From NCBI GenBank assembly GCA_020634165.1, contig JACKCF010000005.1:62001-126000 (forward strand): DNA of 64,000 bases, written 5' to 3'. The notes beneath the pieces are model-generated. The model was not told where the DNA came from. It searched no databases and saw only the letters and a program-made list of their open reading frames with translations. Origin of the DNA: Anaerolineaceae bacterium (lineage in GTDB: Bacteria; Chloroflexota; Anaerolineae; Aggregatilineales; Phototrophicaceae). The translations under genes and the position numbers were made by a program. Of the stretch, positions 1 through 7,233 are shown in pieces. Numbering within the stretch: position 1 is the stretch's first letter; each line of letters starts with the position of its first letter.

Positions 1-300
1 GGACTGATCGCCGCCAGCGCAGAATGACCAAATGCCGTCTTTGCTGCTGGGGCCATTGGCCGTAAGCCATACCACGCCCACTTCCTGATCGTACCAGGCA
101 TCTAGCAGCGCTTCGGTCATCTCGTCGATGGTCGTCGGACGGAAAGCATTGCGAATATCAGGACGGTCAAAGGCAATCCGCGCGATGCCTTCCGCTTTGT
201 GATACGTGATGTCCTCGTATTCCTTGACTTCCTGCCAGTCTGCCAGCTTCATCAGGTCGGCTGTACTGATCTGGGCTTGTTCTTCGGGGGTTGTTACCAT
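1..300 (-). CDS. menB: 1,4-dihydroxy-2-naphthoyl-CoA synthase, N-terminal part
   Basis: The reverse strand is open from an ATG at 300 to the window edge, giving the first 100 residues. The visible part ends in a WSFCAGGDQ motif, the oxyanion-hole region that characterises MenB within the crotonase family, preceded by RIAFDRPDIRNAFRPTTIDEM, also typical of the family. MenB closes the second ring of the naphthoquinone by converting o-succinylbenzoyl-CoA to DHNA-CoA in the cytoplasm. The N-terminus carries about 30 residues before the crotonase fold, as usual for MenB. It lies downstream of menD and menF on the same strand, separated from menD by 165 nt holding a palindromic repeat. The C-terminal two thirds lie outside the window. 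Confidence 0.9.
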   Translation of the reverse strand, partial: MVTTPEEQAQISTADLMKLADWQEVKEYEDITYHKAEGIARIAFDRPDIRNAFRPTTIDEMTEALLDAWYDQEVGVVWLTANGPSSKDGIWSFCAGGDQS

Positions 301-355
301 GATATTCCTCTCTTAATTTGAGTTTTGCACTTGGGATACATCTCATATGACAAAA

Positions 356-457
356 CCTCACCCCCTGCCCTCTCTCCGTGACACTTCGCTGGAGAGGGAG
401 AAATGAAGGCTCGCAGAAGTCCCTTCTCCTTCGGGGAAGGGATTTAGGGATGGGGTC
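356..457. repeat. GC-rich palindromic intergenic repeat (family A)
   Basis: The segment begins CCTCACCCC, contains two imperfect stem-loops (CCCTCTCTCC...GGAGAGGGAG and TCCCTTCTCC-TTCG-GGGAAGGGA) and ends GGGATGGGGTC. Related copies with the same 'gatttag.ga.ggggtc' or 'gaggaagggggtc' ending occur at 9705-9756, 26916-27031 and 42496-42604. It fills most of the menD-menB gap. It looks like a REP/MITE-type non-coding element with no coding capacity of its own. Confidence 0.7.
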
Positions 458-465
458 AAAACACA

Positions 466-2250
466 CTATATCTTGAGCCTCGCTAGCTCCTTATGCACCG
501 CCGCCACAATCTCGTTACGGCGCGCCAGATCCGCTTTGGCATCGCTGCGAAACTCGATAATGGTGCTGGTGCGTCCGTTCACGCTCTCACTGAACGCCTG
601 CCGGAATTCGTCGCGACTCTGAACACTCACGAAATCCAGGCCGTACAGCTTGGCCGCATGACTGTAATCCAGGCCATGCGGCGTGACGAACCACTCGGTA
701 AATTCCGGGTCGAACTGGTTGATCGGCAGGCGATGAAAAATGCCGCCGCCATCGTTGTTCAGCAGCACGATGGTCACGGGCACGCCGCAGCGATGCACCG
801 CCAGCAGGCCGTTCATATCGTGATAAAAGGTGATGTCTCCCAGGATAGCCACCAGCGGCGCATCCGGTCGTGCGGCTCCGGCACCGAGGGCTGTGCTGAT
901 GTTGCCATCGATGCCCGACGCGCCCCGATTGGCATAGGTATAGATGCGCTTGTCCTGCGGCTTGCCGAACTGGTCCAGATGACGAACGGGCAGGCTGTTC
1001 CCGGCAAAAAGCGTGCTGCCATAGGGAATCAGATCGACCACATCGTAGACCACACCACCATCAAAGTACGTTCCGTTGGCGATTTCATGGTCGATCACCT
1101 CCCAGGTGGCTTTTTCAAGTCTAAAGAACTGATTCTTCCATTCAGTATCGGCAGACTCCGATTTATCAGTGAAATACCACATAAAATCATAGGGAGTCCC
1201 CTGATACAATCGAGTAATGAGGTGACTACTATCGGCCCATTCACCATGTTCAGCAACATAGATGTAGTGCTTCGGCGTATTTCGACTAATGTACTCCTCT
1301 AGCCACTTCGAACTCGGCATATCTCCAAAGCGAATAACTAATTCGGGATTCTGCCATAAGCTAGTGTTACCAGCTAAAACTGTTTCATGAGTACTGATAG
1401 ATTCAAGAACAGTATTATGCCGAATACCTGCTGCACCATCTATAATAACGGGATAGCCTGTACTCGCAGATAAATAAGATAATTGACCAGCGAGCGTATT
1501 TTCATTGTCATCAATCAAGCCTGCGCCACAAATAATTAAGCCATGCGGATGAGATTTCAGCAGACTTTCGAGTTCATTCTCCACGTTCATTTTCGTGCGA
1601 AATGAAGAATAGTCGACTTCGAGTTCTTTCGGAATGAAAATACTGACTTTTGGCTGATGTGATGTGTCGTCAGCCACACCGTCTACTACAAAAACATCCC
1701 CCTCAACTTCAATCGGCTCCAGCGGCTTGCGGAACGGCATATTGATATGCACGACCCCTTTGCGCAGGCCGTTGGCTTTCGCCAGTGCCCGATCCGCCAG
1801 CGTGCGCAAATTACGAATCGCCACCGCAGGCGGATTGCTTTCCGGCAAGGCAGCATCCACGAACCACAGCACAAAGTCGCCAAACATCTTGATCTGGTCA
1901 ATAGTCTGGTTGGCCCCACTGTGGCGCAGTTCCGGTGGACGATCAGCGGTAATCACCAGCAGCGGAATCCGTGACTGATGCGCTTCGATGATGGCCGGAT
2001 ACATGTTCGCGCCCGCCGTGCCCGATGTACAGATCAGCGCGACGGGTTCATCCAGCGCCCTCGCTAACCCCAGCGCGAAAAACGAGGCACTGCGTTCATC
2101 CAGATGCGGCCAGACTTTGACGCGCTCGTCTTTGGCAAAGGCCAGCATCAGCGGCGTATGCCGTGACCCTGGCGCCGCGCAGACGTGATGCAGTCCGGCG
2201 CGGGCCAGTTCATCGACAAAGGTGGTGGCATAGAATGTGTTTCGGTTCAT
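466..2250 (-). CDS. menD: 2-succinyl-5-enolpyruvyl-6-hydroxy-3-cyclohexene-1-carboxylate synthase
   Basis: A 594-residue thiamine-diphosphate enzyme of the menaquinone pathway that condenses isochorismate with 2-oxoglutarate-derived succinic semialdehyde. The N-terminal pyrimidine-binding domain carries the MenD signature AAPGSRHTPL, followed by HLDERSASFFALGLA and ICTSGTAGANMYPAI. The C-terminal pyrophosphate domain shows GDITFYHDMNGL and LLNNDGGGIFHRLP, matching the GD-N26-N metal/ThDP motif. I chose the ATG at 2250 (MNRNTFYATTF) because the further open upstream residues are encoded by the repeat array at 2263-2897 and resemble no MenD. Same strand as menF and menB; the order menF-[GxxExxY]-menD-menB follows the pathway. 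Confidence 0.95.
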   Translation of the reverse strand: MNRNTFYATTFVDELARAGLHHVCAAPGSRHTPLMLAFAKDERVKVWPHLDERSASFFALGLARALDEPVALICTSGTAGANMYPAIIEAHQSRIPLLVITADRPPELRHSGANQTIDQIKMFGDFVLWFVDAALPESNPPAVAIRNLRTLADRALAKANGLRKGVVHINMPFRKPLEPIEVEGDVFVVDGVADDTSHQPKVSIFIPKELEVDYSSFRTKMNVENELESLLKSHPHGLIICGAGLIDDNENTLAGQLSYLSASTGYPVIIDGAAGIRHNTVLESISTHETVLAGNTSLWQNPELVIRFGDMPSSKWLEEYISRNTPKHYIYVAEHGEWADSSHLITRLYQGTPYDFMWYFTDKSESADTEWKNQFFRLEKATWEVIDHEIANGTYFDGGVVYDVVDLIPYGSTLFAGNSLPVRHLDQFGKPQDKRIYTYANRGASGIDGNISTALGAGAARPDAPLVAILGDITFYHDMNGLLAVHRCGVPVTIVLLNNDGGGIFHRLPINQFDPEFTEWFVTPHGLDYSHAAKLYGLDFVSVQSRDEFRQAFSESVNGRTSTIIEFRSDAKADLARRNEIVAAVHKELARLKI

Positions 2251-2262
2251 CGCAAAAATCCT

Positions 2263-2897
2263 TAACCACAAAGTCACAGAGAGCACAAAGAAATGAAAGT
2301 AAAAGTTCAGAAGAAAACTCAATAGGCTCGGTTAACCTTAACGCGCACATTATCAAACACTACTCTGGTCAATCTTTCTCTGTGTCCTTCGTGTCTTTGT
2401 GGTTCACAATCTTTTTCCTCTACTCGCACATACTATAATTTACGCTCAATATCCACGTTAATTAATTTCATGCTTGCCTCATCTCCAACAAACCACGATA
2501 ACCACAAAGGCTCAGAGAGCACAAAGAAATGAAGGCATAAGAGTTTTGAAGGTAATTTGATAGGCTTGGTTGACCTTAACGACCACGTTCGTAATCATCC
2601 CCTATGGTCAATCTTTCTCTGTGTCCTTCGTGCCTTTGTGGTTCAAAATCTTTTTCCTCTACTCGCACACACTTTAATTTACGCTCAATATCCACATACA
2701 TTAATTTCATGCTTGCCTTATCTCCAACAAACCACGATAACCACAAAGACTCAGAGAGCACAAAGAAACGAAAGCAAAAGTCTGAAGGTATAATCGACAC
2801 TTATTCACCTCAAAGTCCGAAACTGTAGATCATAGTCTTTTCTAACCCTCTTTGTGTTCTTCATGCCTTTGTGGTTCAAAATCTTTGTCTTTGCACA
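2263..2897. repeat. Three tandem ~237-bp repeats built on accacaaag/ctttgtggt arms
   Basis: Units begin at about 2263, 2499 and 2738, a period of 236-239 bp; the third is shorter and more diverged. Each opens with 'taaccacaaag..(t)cagagagcacaaag' and, about 110 bp later, carries the near-inverted form 'tctctgtgtccttcgtg.ctttgtggtt', followed in the first two units by a shared tract containing 'ctactcgcaca', 'acgctcaatatccac' and 'cttgcct.atctccaacaaacc'. The array fills the whole 649-bp menD upstream region. I see no protein-coding signal; apparent ORFs are translations of the repeat. More arms lie at 3284-3320 and 7195-7233. Confidence 0.85.
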
Positions 2898-2899
2898 GG

Positions 2900-3283
2900 T
2901 CACAAAATAACCCGTTGAATCCCCTGCTTCAGGACGCGCATATTAAAGTTGATGAGCAATCCTAGCCGCCTGTTCGTGATCTTCAAATACGTCATAACCT
3001 GGGCCGTATGAACCGATTCTAGCCTTTGTACAGCTTTTAGTTCCACAACAACCAGATCATCAACCAGCAAATCCAGTCGATGAGCGCCAATTTGCCGTCC
3101 CTTATATGTGAGGCTGATGTCTTTCTGGCGCTCATAAGGAATATGCCGATCATCTAATTCGATGCAAAGTGCATCTTCATAAATGCTTTCGAGCAGGCCA
3201 GCACCTAACGCACGATGCACCTCTATCGCTGCACCAATAATCTCGTAGGACAAATCGTTCGTCCGCGCATCTAACTCTTGCAT
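2900..3283 (-). CDS. GxxExxY family protein
   Basis: A 127-residue protein with the diagnostic GLLESIY motif at residues 29-35 (G29, E32, Y35), preceded by YEIIGAAIEVHRALGAG and followed by a predicted restriction-endonuclease-like core with LDLLVDDLVVVELKAV, where the D and E-x-K fit a PD-(D/E)xK pattern. The biochemical role of the family is unknown. Its ATG directly abuts the TAA of menF (TAAATG) and it lies in the same frame. Both sides carry the accacaaag/ctttgtggt repeat, suggesting the gene and repeats came in as a unit between menF and menD. It has no evident part in menaquinone synthesis. Confidence 0.85.
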   Translation of the reverse strand: MQELDARTNDLSYEIIGAAIEVHRALGAGLLESIYEDALCIELDDRHIPYERQKDISLTYKGRQIGAHRLDLLVDDLVVVELKAVQRLESVHTAQVMTYLKITNRRLGLLINFNMRVLKQGIQRVIL

Positions 3284-3320
3284 TTATCTCTCTGTGCTCT
3301 TTGTGTCTTTGTGGTTCAAA
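3284..3320. repeat. ctttgtggt-type repeat arm overlapping the 3' end of menF
   Basis: 'tctctctgtgctctttgtgtctttgtgg' matches the arm found in the array at 2263-2897. Read on the minus strand it encodes the last residues of MenF (NHKDTKSTER) and its stop codon, so the repeat has replaced or extended the original end of the enzyme. Confidence 0.75.
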
Positions 3321-4690
3321 TCGCCTACGGCGTGCGCTTTTAGCATCGGCGTAAACTTGAGCGCCGTCTCATCCCACTCCTTAGGCGGCTCGCTGTCGGC
3401 CACGATACCCGCCCCGGCATACATCCACACCCGATTTTTCTGAGCGACCGCACTACGAATCGCCACCGAGAACTGCCCATCCAGCCGATGATCAATCCAG
3501 CCCACCGGAGCCGCATACCATCCTCGCGGAACGGGTTCCAGTTCACTAATCAGCGGCAGCGCGATGTCGCGCGGTTCACCACCCAGCGCAGGCGTCGGAT
3601 GCAGGGCTTCCACCAATGGCAGAATGCCCCTCGGCTGCTTGAGCGTACCTGACACAGGCGTATACAGATGCTGAATATTCGACAGCTTGAGCAGGCCCGT
3701 TTCGCTGATGGTCAATTCGCTGGTCAGCGGTTGCAGACGGTCGCGCAGGCGGTCAGCGACCAGTTGATGCTCATGTCGATCCTTCTGGCTGTCGAGCAGC
3801 GCCTGACCGTACTCAGCATCGGATTCGGGTGTATCGCCGCGTTTCATGCTGCCCGCCAGTGCCATCGAACGCACTTGCTCGCCTTCGACCTTCGCTAATA
3901 GTTCCGGTGTAGCCCCATAAAAGGCGCGCTGCGGACGCGGCTCGAACATGAAGCGGTAGCAGTCGGCATAGGCATCTGCCAGATACGCCAGCGCCGCTTC
4001 AATTTGCACCGGATCGCGGTAACGCGCCTCCGCCACCCGACTGAGTACCACCTTTTTCAGTTCCCCCGCCCGAATGCGCCCGACGGCATCGTCGATCATA
4101 ATTTCCCAGGCGTCATAGCTCATGGGATAGCTGAGGGCATCCGGCGCAGGCATCGGCTGAATTAATACGCGCGCCTGCCGTAGCTCAGTGATACGTTCCT
4201 GTAGAGCGTCATGTAAATCGTCCGCCAGCGCAGTCGGGTCTTCGTCCGCCGGAATATGGGCATTGAGCGTCAACCAGGTTCCGGCTGAGTTGTGGCTGAG
4301 TTGGTAGTGCGGCAGTACAAAATGTGCCGGAGGAAAATCCGACCAGGCTTCGTCAGGCACAGCGTCATCACGGAAAGCGAAGCCGCCAAATAGTTTCGGA
4401 CCCGCTTGGGCCTGCCCTTCCCCAACCAGCACCGCCCCATCGAATAGGTCCGCCGCCTGCCGCTGAATCGACTCAAAACGTGATTCACCATAAGCGACCA
4501 GTTCCACCGCGCTGCCGATGCCCACCAGCGTCAGGTCATCGCGCTGGCTGGCCCAGAAAAAGCGCGGCTGCCCTTTCGCCCAGGCCAGTGCCGCCATCGG
4601 ATCGATGCCCTGCGCAGGCAGGCTGACACTCACCAGGCGGCCATATTGTTCCTGCACACTTGGCCCATGCTCTGAGGCGAATTCGTCCAT
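3284..4690 (-). CDS. menF: Isochorismate synthase
   Basis: A 468-residue chorismate-binding enzyme making isochorismate, the first step of the menaquinone branch. The C-terminal half carries the family landmarks: ALAGSMKRG, DRHEHQLVADRL, LHPTPALGGEPRDIAL, RGWYAAPVGWID and YAGAGIVADSEPPKEWDETALK, covering the Mg-binding and general acid/base residues. The HPTPALGG and GWYAAPVGW forms favour isochorismate synthase over anthranilate or aminodeoxychorismate synthase. The ATG at 4690 overlaps the stop of the TetR gene (TGATG), so the two are probably translationally coupled. The last about ten residues come from an invading repeat; the catalytic core is complete, so the enzyme is probably active. 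Confidence 0.93.
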   Translation of the reverse strand: MDEFASEHGPSVQEQYGRLVSVSLPAQGIDPMAALAWAKGQPRFFWASQRDDLTLVGIGSAVELVAYGESRFESIQRQAADLFDGAVLVGEGQAQAGPKLFGGFAFRDDAVPDEAWSDFPPAHFVLPHYQLSHNSAGTWLTLNAHIPADEDPTALADDLHDALQERITELRQARVLIQPMPAPDALSYPMSYDAWEIMIDDAVGRIRAGELKKVVLSRVAEARYRDPVQIEAALAYLADAYADCYRFMFEPRPQRAFYGATPELLAKVEGEQVRSMALAGSMKRGDTPESDAEYGQALLDSQKDRHEHQLVADRLRDRLQPLTSELTISETGLLKLSNIQHLYTPVSGTLKQPRGILPLVEALHPTPALGGEPRDIALPLISELEPVPRGWYAAPVGWIDHRLDGQFSVAIRSAVAQKNRVWMYAGAGIVADSEPPKEWDETALKFTPMLKAHAVGDLNHKDTKSTER

Positions 4691-5316
4691 CAGGCATCCT
4701 CACGCGCAACATGGAACTGCACGCTGTTCAGCAGCAGCGGCAGCAGCGTATCCATAATGCGCTGTGGCTCAGGATCGCCCGTATACACCCACTGAATGAC
4801 CACATTGTAAATTGCGCCCATCCAGGCATGCGCGACAACCGTCGTATCGACAGGTTCAATTTCACCCACCTCAATGGCTTCATCCAGATAGGTCTTGATG
4901 AGTTCAGCGAAGCGATCCGTCATCTGCATGCGCGTCTTCTCGAAGACATTCCCCAACCCGACCGCCTGCACCAGCAGAATCTTGGCAGGACGGCGGTACT
5001 TACCGAACGTTTCCAGCACAGATTGCAACGCGACCTGTACCCGCGCCATGCCCTGCGGCTCCTGAGCGATGGCCTCGCTGACGTTGCGTTCCAGCAGCGC
5101 AGCAAACTTTTCCACCAGCGCCATGAACAGTTTTTCCTTATTGGGAAAATGGAAGTAGATTGAGCCTTTGGACGCGCTGGCTTCCTCGACGATTTCGTCC
5201 ATGCGCGTATCGTAATAGCCCTTACGGCTGAACACATCGAGCGCCGCATCCAGGATGCGCTCGCGAGTTTTTTGCGGTTTATCGGCTTCTACAGAAGGGT
5301 CATTTTCAGAGGGCAT
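4690..5316 (-). CDS. TetR/AcrR family transcriptional regulator
   Basis: A 208-residue regulator. The N-terminal three-helix DNA-binding domain is clear (TRERILDAALDVFSRKGYY, then the helix-turn-helix DTRMDEIVEEASASKGSIYFHFPNKEKLF at about residues 37-65); the rest is a variable ligand-binding domain. I chose the ATG at 5316 (MPSENDPS); the longer open frame adds a Cys-rich stretch overlapping the promoter and the operator-like palindrome at 5338-5351. Its TGA overlaps the menF ATG, so the regulator probably heads the menF operon and may control it and itself. The ligand cannot be told from sequence. Confidence 0.9.
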   Translation of the reverse strand: MPSENDPSVEADKPQKTRERILDAALDVFSRKGYYDTRMDEIVEEASASKGSIYFHFPNKEKLFMALVEKFAALLERNVSEAIAQEPQGMARVQVALQSVLETFGKYRRPAKILLVQAVGLGNVFEKTRMQMTDRFAELIKTYLDEAIEVGEIEPVDTTVVAHAWMGAIYNVVIQWVYTGDPEPQRIMDTLLPLLLNSVQFHVAREDA

Positions 5317-5337
5317 TGTGCAGTTCTTCACAACTAG

Positions 5338-5351
5338 ACTGACTGGTCGGT
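5338..5351 (-). promoter_or_regulatory. Putative TetR operator upstream of the TetR-menF operon
   Basis: ACTGAC-TG-GTCGGT is an imperfect inverted repeat (one mismatch per arm pair) of the TGAC/GTCA kind bound by many TetR proteins, 22 nt upstream of the regulator's ATG. A TATACT hexamer on the minus strand (5356-5361) sits just upstream of it as a possible -10, so binding would block transcription start. Assignment to this regulator is inference. Confidence 0.45.
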
Positions 5352-5419
5352 TCATAGTATAGCACAATGTCGATCCGTTCTGGCAGACCTCTAAGTGAAT
5401 TTTCAGCAACTTCAATAGG

Positions 5420-5863
5420 CTATTTCTTTATTTTTCTAGGTTTGACTCGTCGAAGTGTGGCCTGCCGAGAGCTTAGGCTTAGATAGCTCATAAAAAAGAA
5501 AAGTGAACTTTGAGGTGCAAAACAGCATTCAGTGGGTGCATAACCCGTTCCGCTAAAATGACCATAGATGGCATATATCCCCCATGCCAAAACAAGGATA
5601 CCGATAATCAAGAAAACAATACCCAGAAATGTATTCACATGTACCCACTGATGTAATTTATTCGCAAGTATTGTCCAGTCATTTTCATATATGAAATGTG
5701 CCAGTAATTGATCATCGATTGCTGCATCAGGCTTGGTTCGGCTTTGCCATAACAGGCGCAATGTGAAAAGGTCATGCTTCTCAATGAGGGTTAGTCCATA
5801 GTCAAAATGCCCACTTGACAAGGCATCCTTGAATTCATGGATGAGGTTTTCATCTACAGTCAC
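5420..5863 (-). CDS. Hypothetical membrane protein
   Basis: A 147-residue protein read from GTG at 5863. The first about 75 residues are soluble (MTVDENLIHEFKDAL..), followed by a strong transmembrane segment (FLGIVFLIIGILVLAWGIYAIYG, about 79-101) and a weaker hydrophobic stretch (SSLFFFMSYLSL) before a basic tail RRVKPRKIKK. I recognise no family. It lies 103 nt upstream of the TetR gene on the same strand and could be cotranscribed or separated by the TetR promoter. The AT-richer composition than its neighbours, without a clear Shine-Dalgarno, lowers confidence. Confidence 0.55.
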   Translation of the reverse strand: MTVDENLIHEFKDALSSGHFDYGLTLIEKHDLFTLRLLWQSRTKPDAAIDDQLLAHFIYENDWTILANKLHQWVHVNTFLGIVFLIIGILVLAWGIYAIYGHFSGTGYAPTECCFAPQSSLFFFMSYLSLSSRQATLRRVKPRKIKK

Positions 5864-6040
5864 GTGTTAGCTTTCTGCGGACTATTACGATCTAGACTTA
5901 TCGTACTCGAAAAATACAAACCACATCCGATGAATACACACAATTCGTGCGACATCCAATGGTGACTGCAAGAATCAGGAGGAAATCGCATGGTTTCCTG
6001 TTACGATATGTGCAGATTGACACGATGCGAGGAAAACGCC

Positions 6041-6814
6041 ATGCCCACTCAGGTCGAAAAAGCTGAATTGTTCGCCAGCCTGCATGTCAAAGGCAATCCG
6101 CTGCTGCTGTTCAATATATGGGATGCCGGCAGCGCTAAGGCCGTTGCTTCTGCTGGAGCAAAAGCCCTGGCGACGGGCAGTGCCTCCGTTGCGGAAGCCA
6201 ATGGCTATGAAGATGGCGAAACTACCCCGCTGGACTTCGTGCTTGATAACATCCGCCGCATCGTCAGCGCGGTCGATGTGCCCGTATCGCTCGATTTTGA
6301 AGGTGGCTATGCTGTCGAGCCAGAAGCGTTAATCAAGAATGTCGCCAAAGTCGTCCAAACGGGCGTCGTTGGCATCAACTTCGAGGATCAGGTCGTTAAT
6401 GGCGAAGGATTGCACCCGCTAGACCTTCAAGTCGCCCGAATTCAGACTGCACGTCGGGCCGCAGATGAAGCTGGGGTACCGCTGTACATCAATGCTCGCA
6501 CCGACATCTATCTGCAAACACCACCTGCAGAACGCACCCAGGTCCATCTGGCCCAGGCGATTGAACGCGCCCAGGCATTCGCCGAGGCGGGCGCAAGCGG
6601 GTTCTTCGCCCCAGGACTGAAAGACCCCGACGACATCGCCAAACTTTGCGCAGCTTCGCCCCTGCCTGTAAACATCATGAACCTGATGGACGACACCGAT
6701 AATGCAAAACTGGCTCAACTCGGCGTGGCGCGTATCAGCTACGGACCGTCACCCTATCGCACGCTGATGGGGTTGCTCACGGGCATGGCTAAAAGCGCCT
6801 TTGGAGAGAAGTAA
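6041..6814 (+). CDS. Isocitrate lyase/phosphoenolpyruvate mutase family protein
   Basis: A 257-residue TIM-barrel protein of the PEP mutase/isocitrate lyase superfamily. The start (VEKAELFASLH), the substrate loop region (LFNIWDAGSAKAV), DFEGGYAV (Mg-ligand region), GINFEDQV and YINARTDIYL follow the order expected of the family. Members cleave or form C-C or C-P bonds in 2-methylisocitrate-, oxaloacetate- or phosphonopyruvate-like substrates; the exact substrate is not predictable. Two starts compete: an ATG at 5990 behind AGGAGG adds 17 Cys-containing residues not seen in the family, while the ATG at 6041, behind GAGGA, fits family length, so I use it. The 3' end overlaps the convergent gene at 6789. 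Confidence 0.85.
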   Translation: MPTQVEKAELFASLHVKGNPLLLFNIWDAGSAKAVASAGAKALATGSASVAEANGYEDGETTPLDFVLDNIRRIVSAVDVPVSLDFEGGYAVEPEALIKNVAKVVQTGVVGINFEDQVVNGEGLHPLDLQVARIQTARRAADEAGVPLYINARTDIYLQTPPAERTQVHLAQAIERAQAFAEAGASGFFAPGLKDPDDIAKLCAASPLPVNIMNLMDDTDNAKLAQLGVARISYGPSPYRTLMGLLTGMAKSAFGEK

Positions 6815-7121
6815 GCGTATTACATACTTTCTGGAGCCAATTCTGTTCTTCATGCATTACACGAACAGCCAATCTTGCTGCTGACATAATAGCTGGCCAT
6901 TCAGAAGTCGTGGTATAGGCCTCGTCCTTGAGGCGGCTGCCATATTGCTTGAGCAGTGCTTTGACACGCTCGACAACATGCAGGCAGGCATCATACTCCT
7001 GTAGTTTTGACTTATCGGCATCTACCCAAATTTCCCACTGGTAGTCAATGTCTGACAATACCGCCAATGTGCTTATCAAGTTCATTCTTGAACTTGGATA
7101 CTTCAATTTCACTACTGCCAT
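6789..7121 (-). CDS. Hypothetical protein, weakly SCO4402-like
   Basis: A 110-residue protein (MAVVKLKYPSSRMN...) rich in charged and aromatic residues with no signal peptide or transmembrane segment. The opening (YPSSRMNLISTLAVLSDIDYQWEIWV) vaguely resembles the SCO4402 family of uncharacterised proteins, but the resemblance is too weak for a firm call. I prefer the ATG at 7121 over the GTG at 7160. It is convergent with the PEP mutase-family gene, overlapping it by 26 bp, and its upstream region carries a ctttgtggt-type repeat arm. It may be an orphan. Confidence 0.5.
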   Translation of the reverse strand: MAVVKLKYPSSRMNLISTLAVLSDIDYQWEIWVDADKSKLQEYDACLHVVERVKALLKQYGSRLKDEAYTTTSEWPAIMSAARLAVRVMHEEQNWLQKVCNTLTSLQRRF

Positions 7122-7194
7122 CCCGCTCGCCAGTAAGCTTTGCCAAATGCTAACACACACTCAGCACTCAAACCTCAGCACTTGGCACTTCTTC

Positions 7195-7233
7195 ACTTTT
7201 CTCTGTGTCCTCTGTGCGCTCTGTGGTGAATCA
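7195..7233. repeat. Isolated arm of the ctctgtg/ctttgtggt repeat
   Basis: 'tttctctgtgtcctctgtgcgctctgtgg' resembles the repeat arms at 2263-2897 and 3284-3320. It is preceded by 'ctcagcactcaaacctcagcac', a low-complexity tract. It lies between the hypothetical gene and the end of the glycosyltransferase gene, just overlapping the latter's last codon. Confidence 0.6.

Noticed and set aside
493..1302. A 269-residue plus-strand frame antisense to menD
   Set aside because: Its composition reflects reading menD codons backwards; MenD motifs on the other strand are unambiguous.
2283..2438. Short ORFs over the tandem repeats upstream of menD
   Set aside because: They are translations of the repeat units, differ between units, and lack ribosome-binding sites.
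3308..3330. A T-loop-like 'ggttcaaatc' that might suggest a tRNA
   Set aside because: It is the arm of the ctttgtggt repeat within the end of menF; there is no acceptor stem, D-arm or anticodon arm around it.
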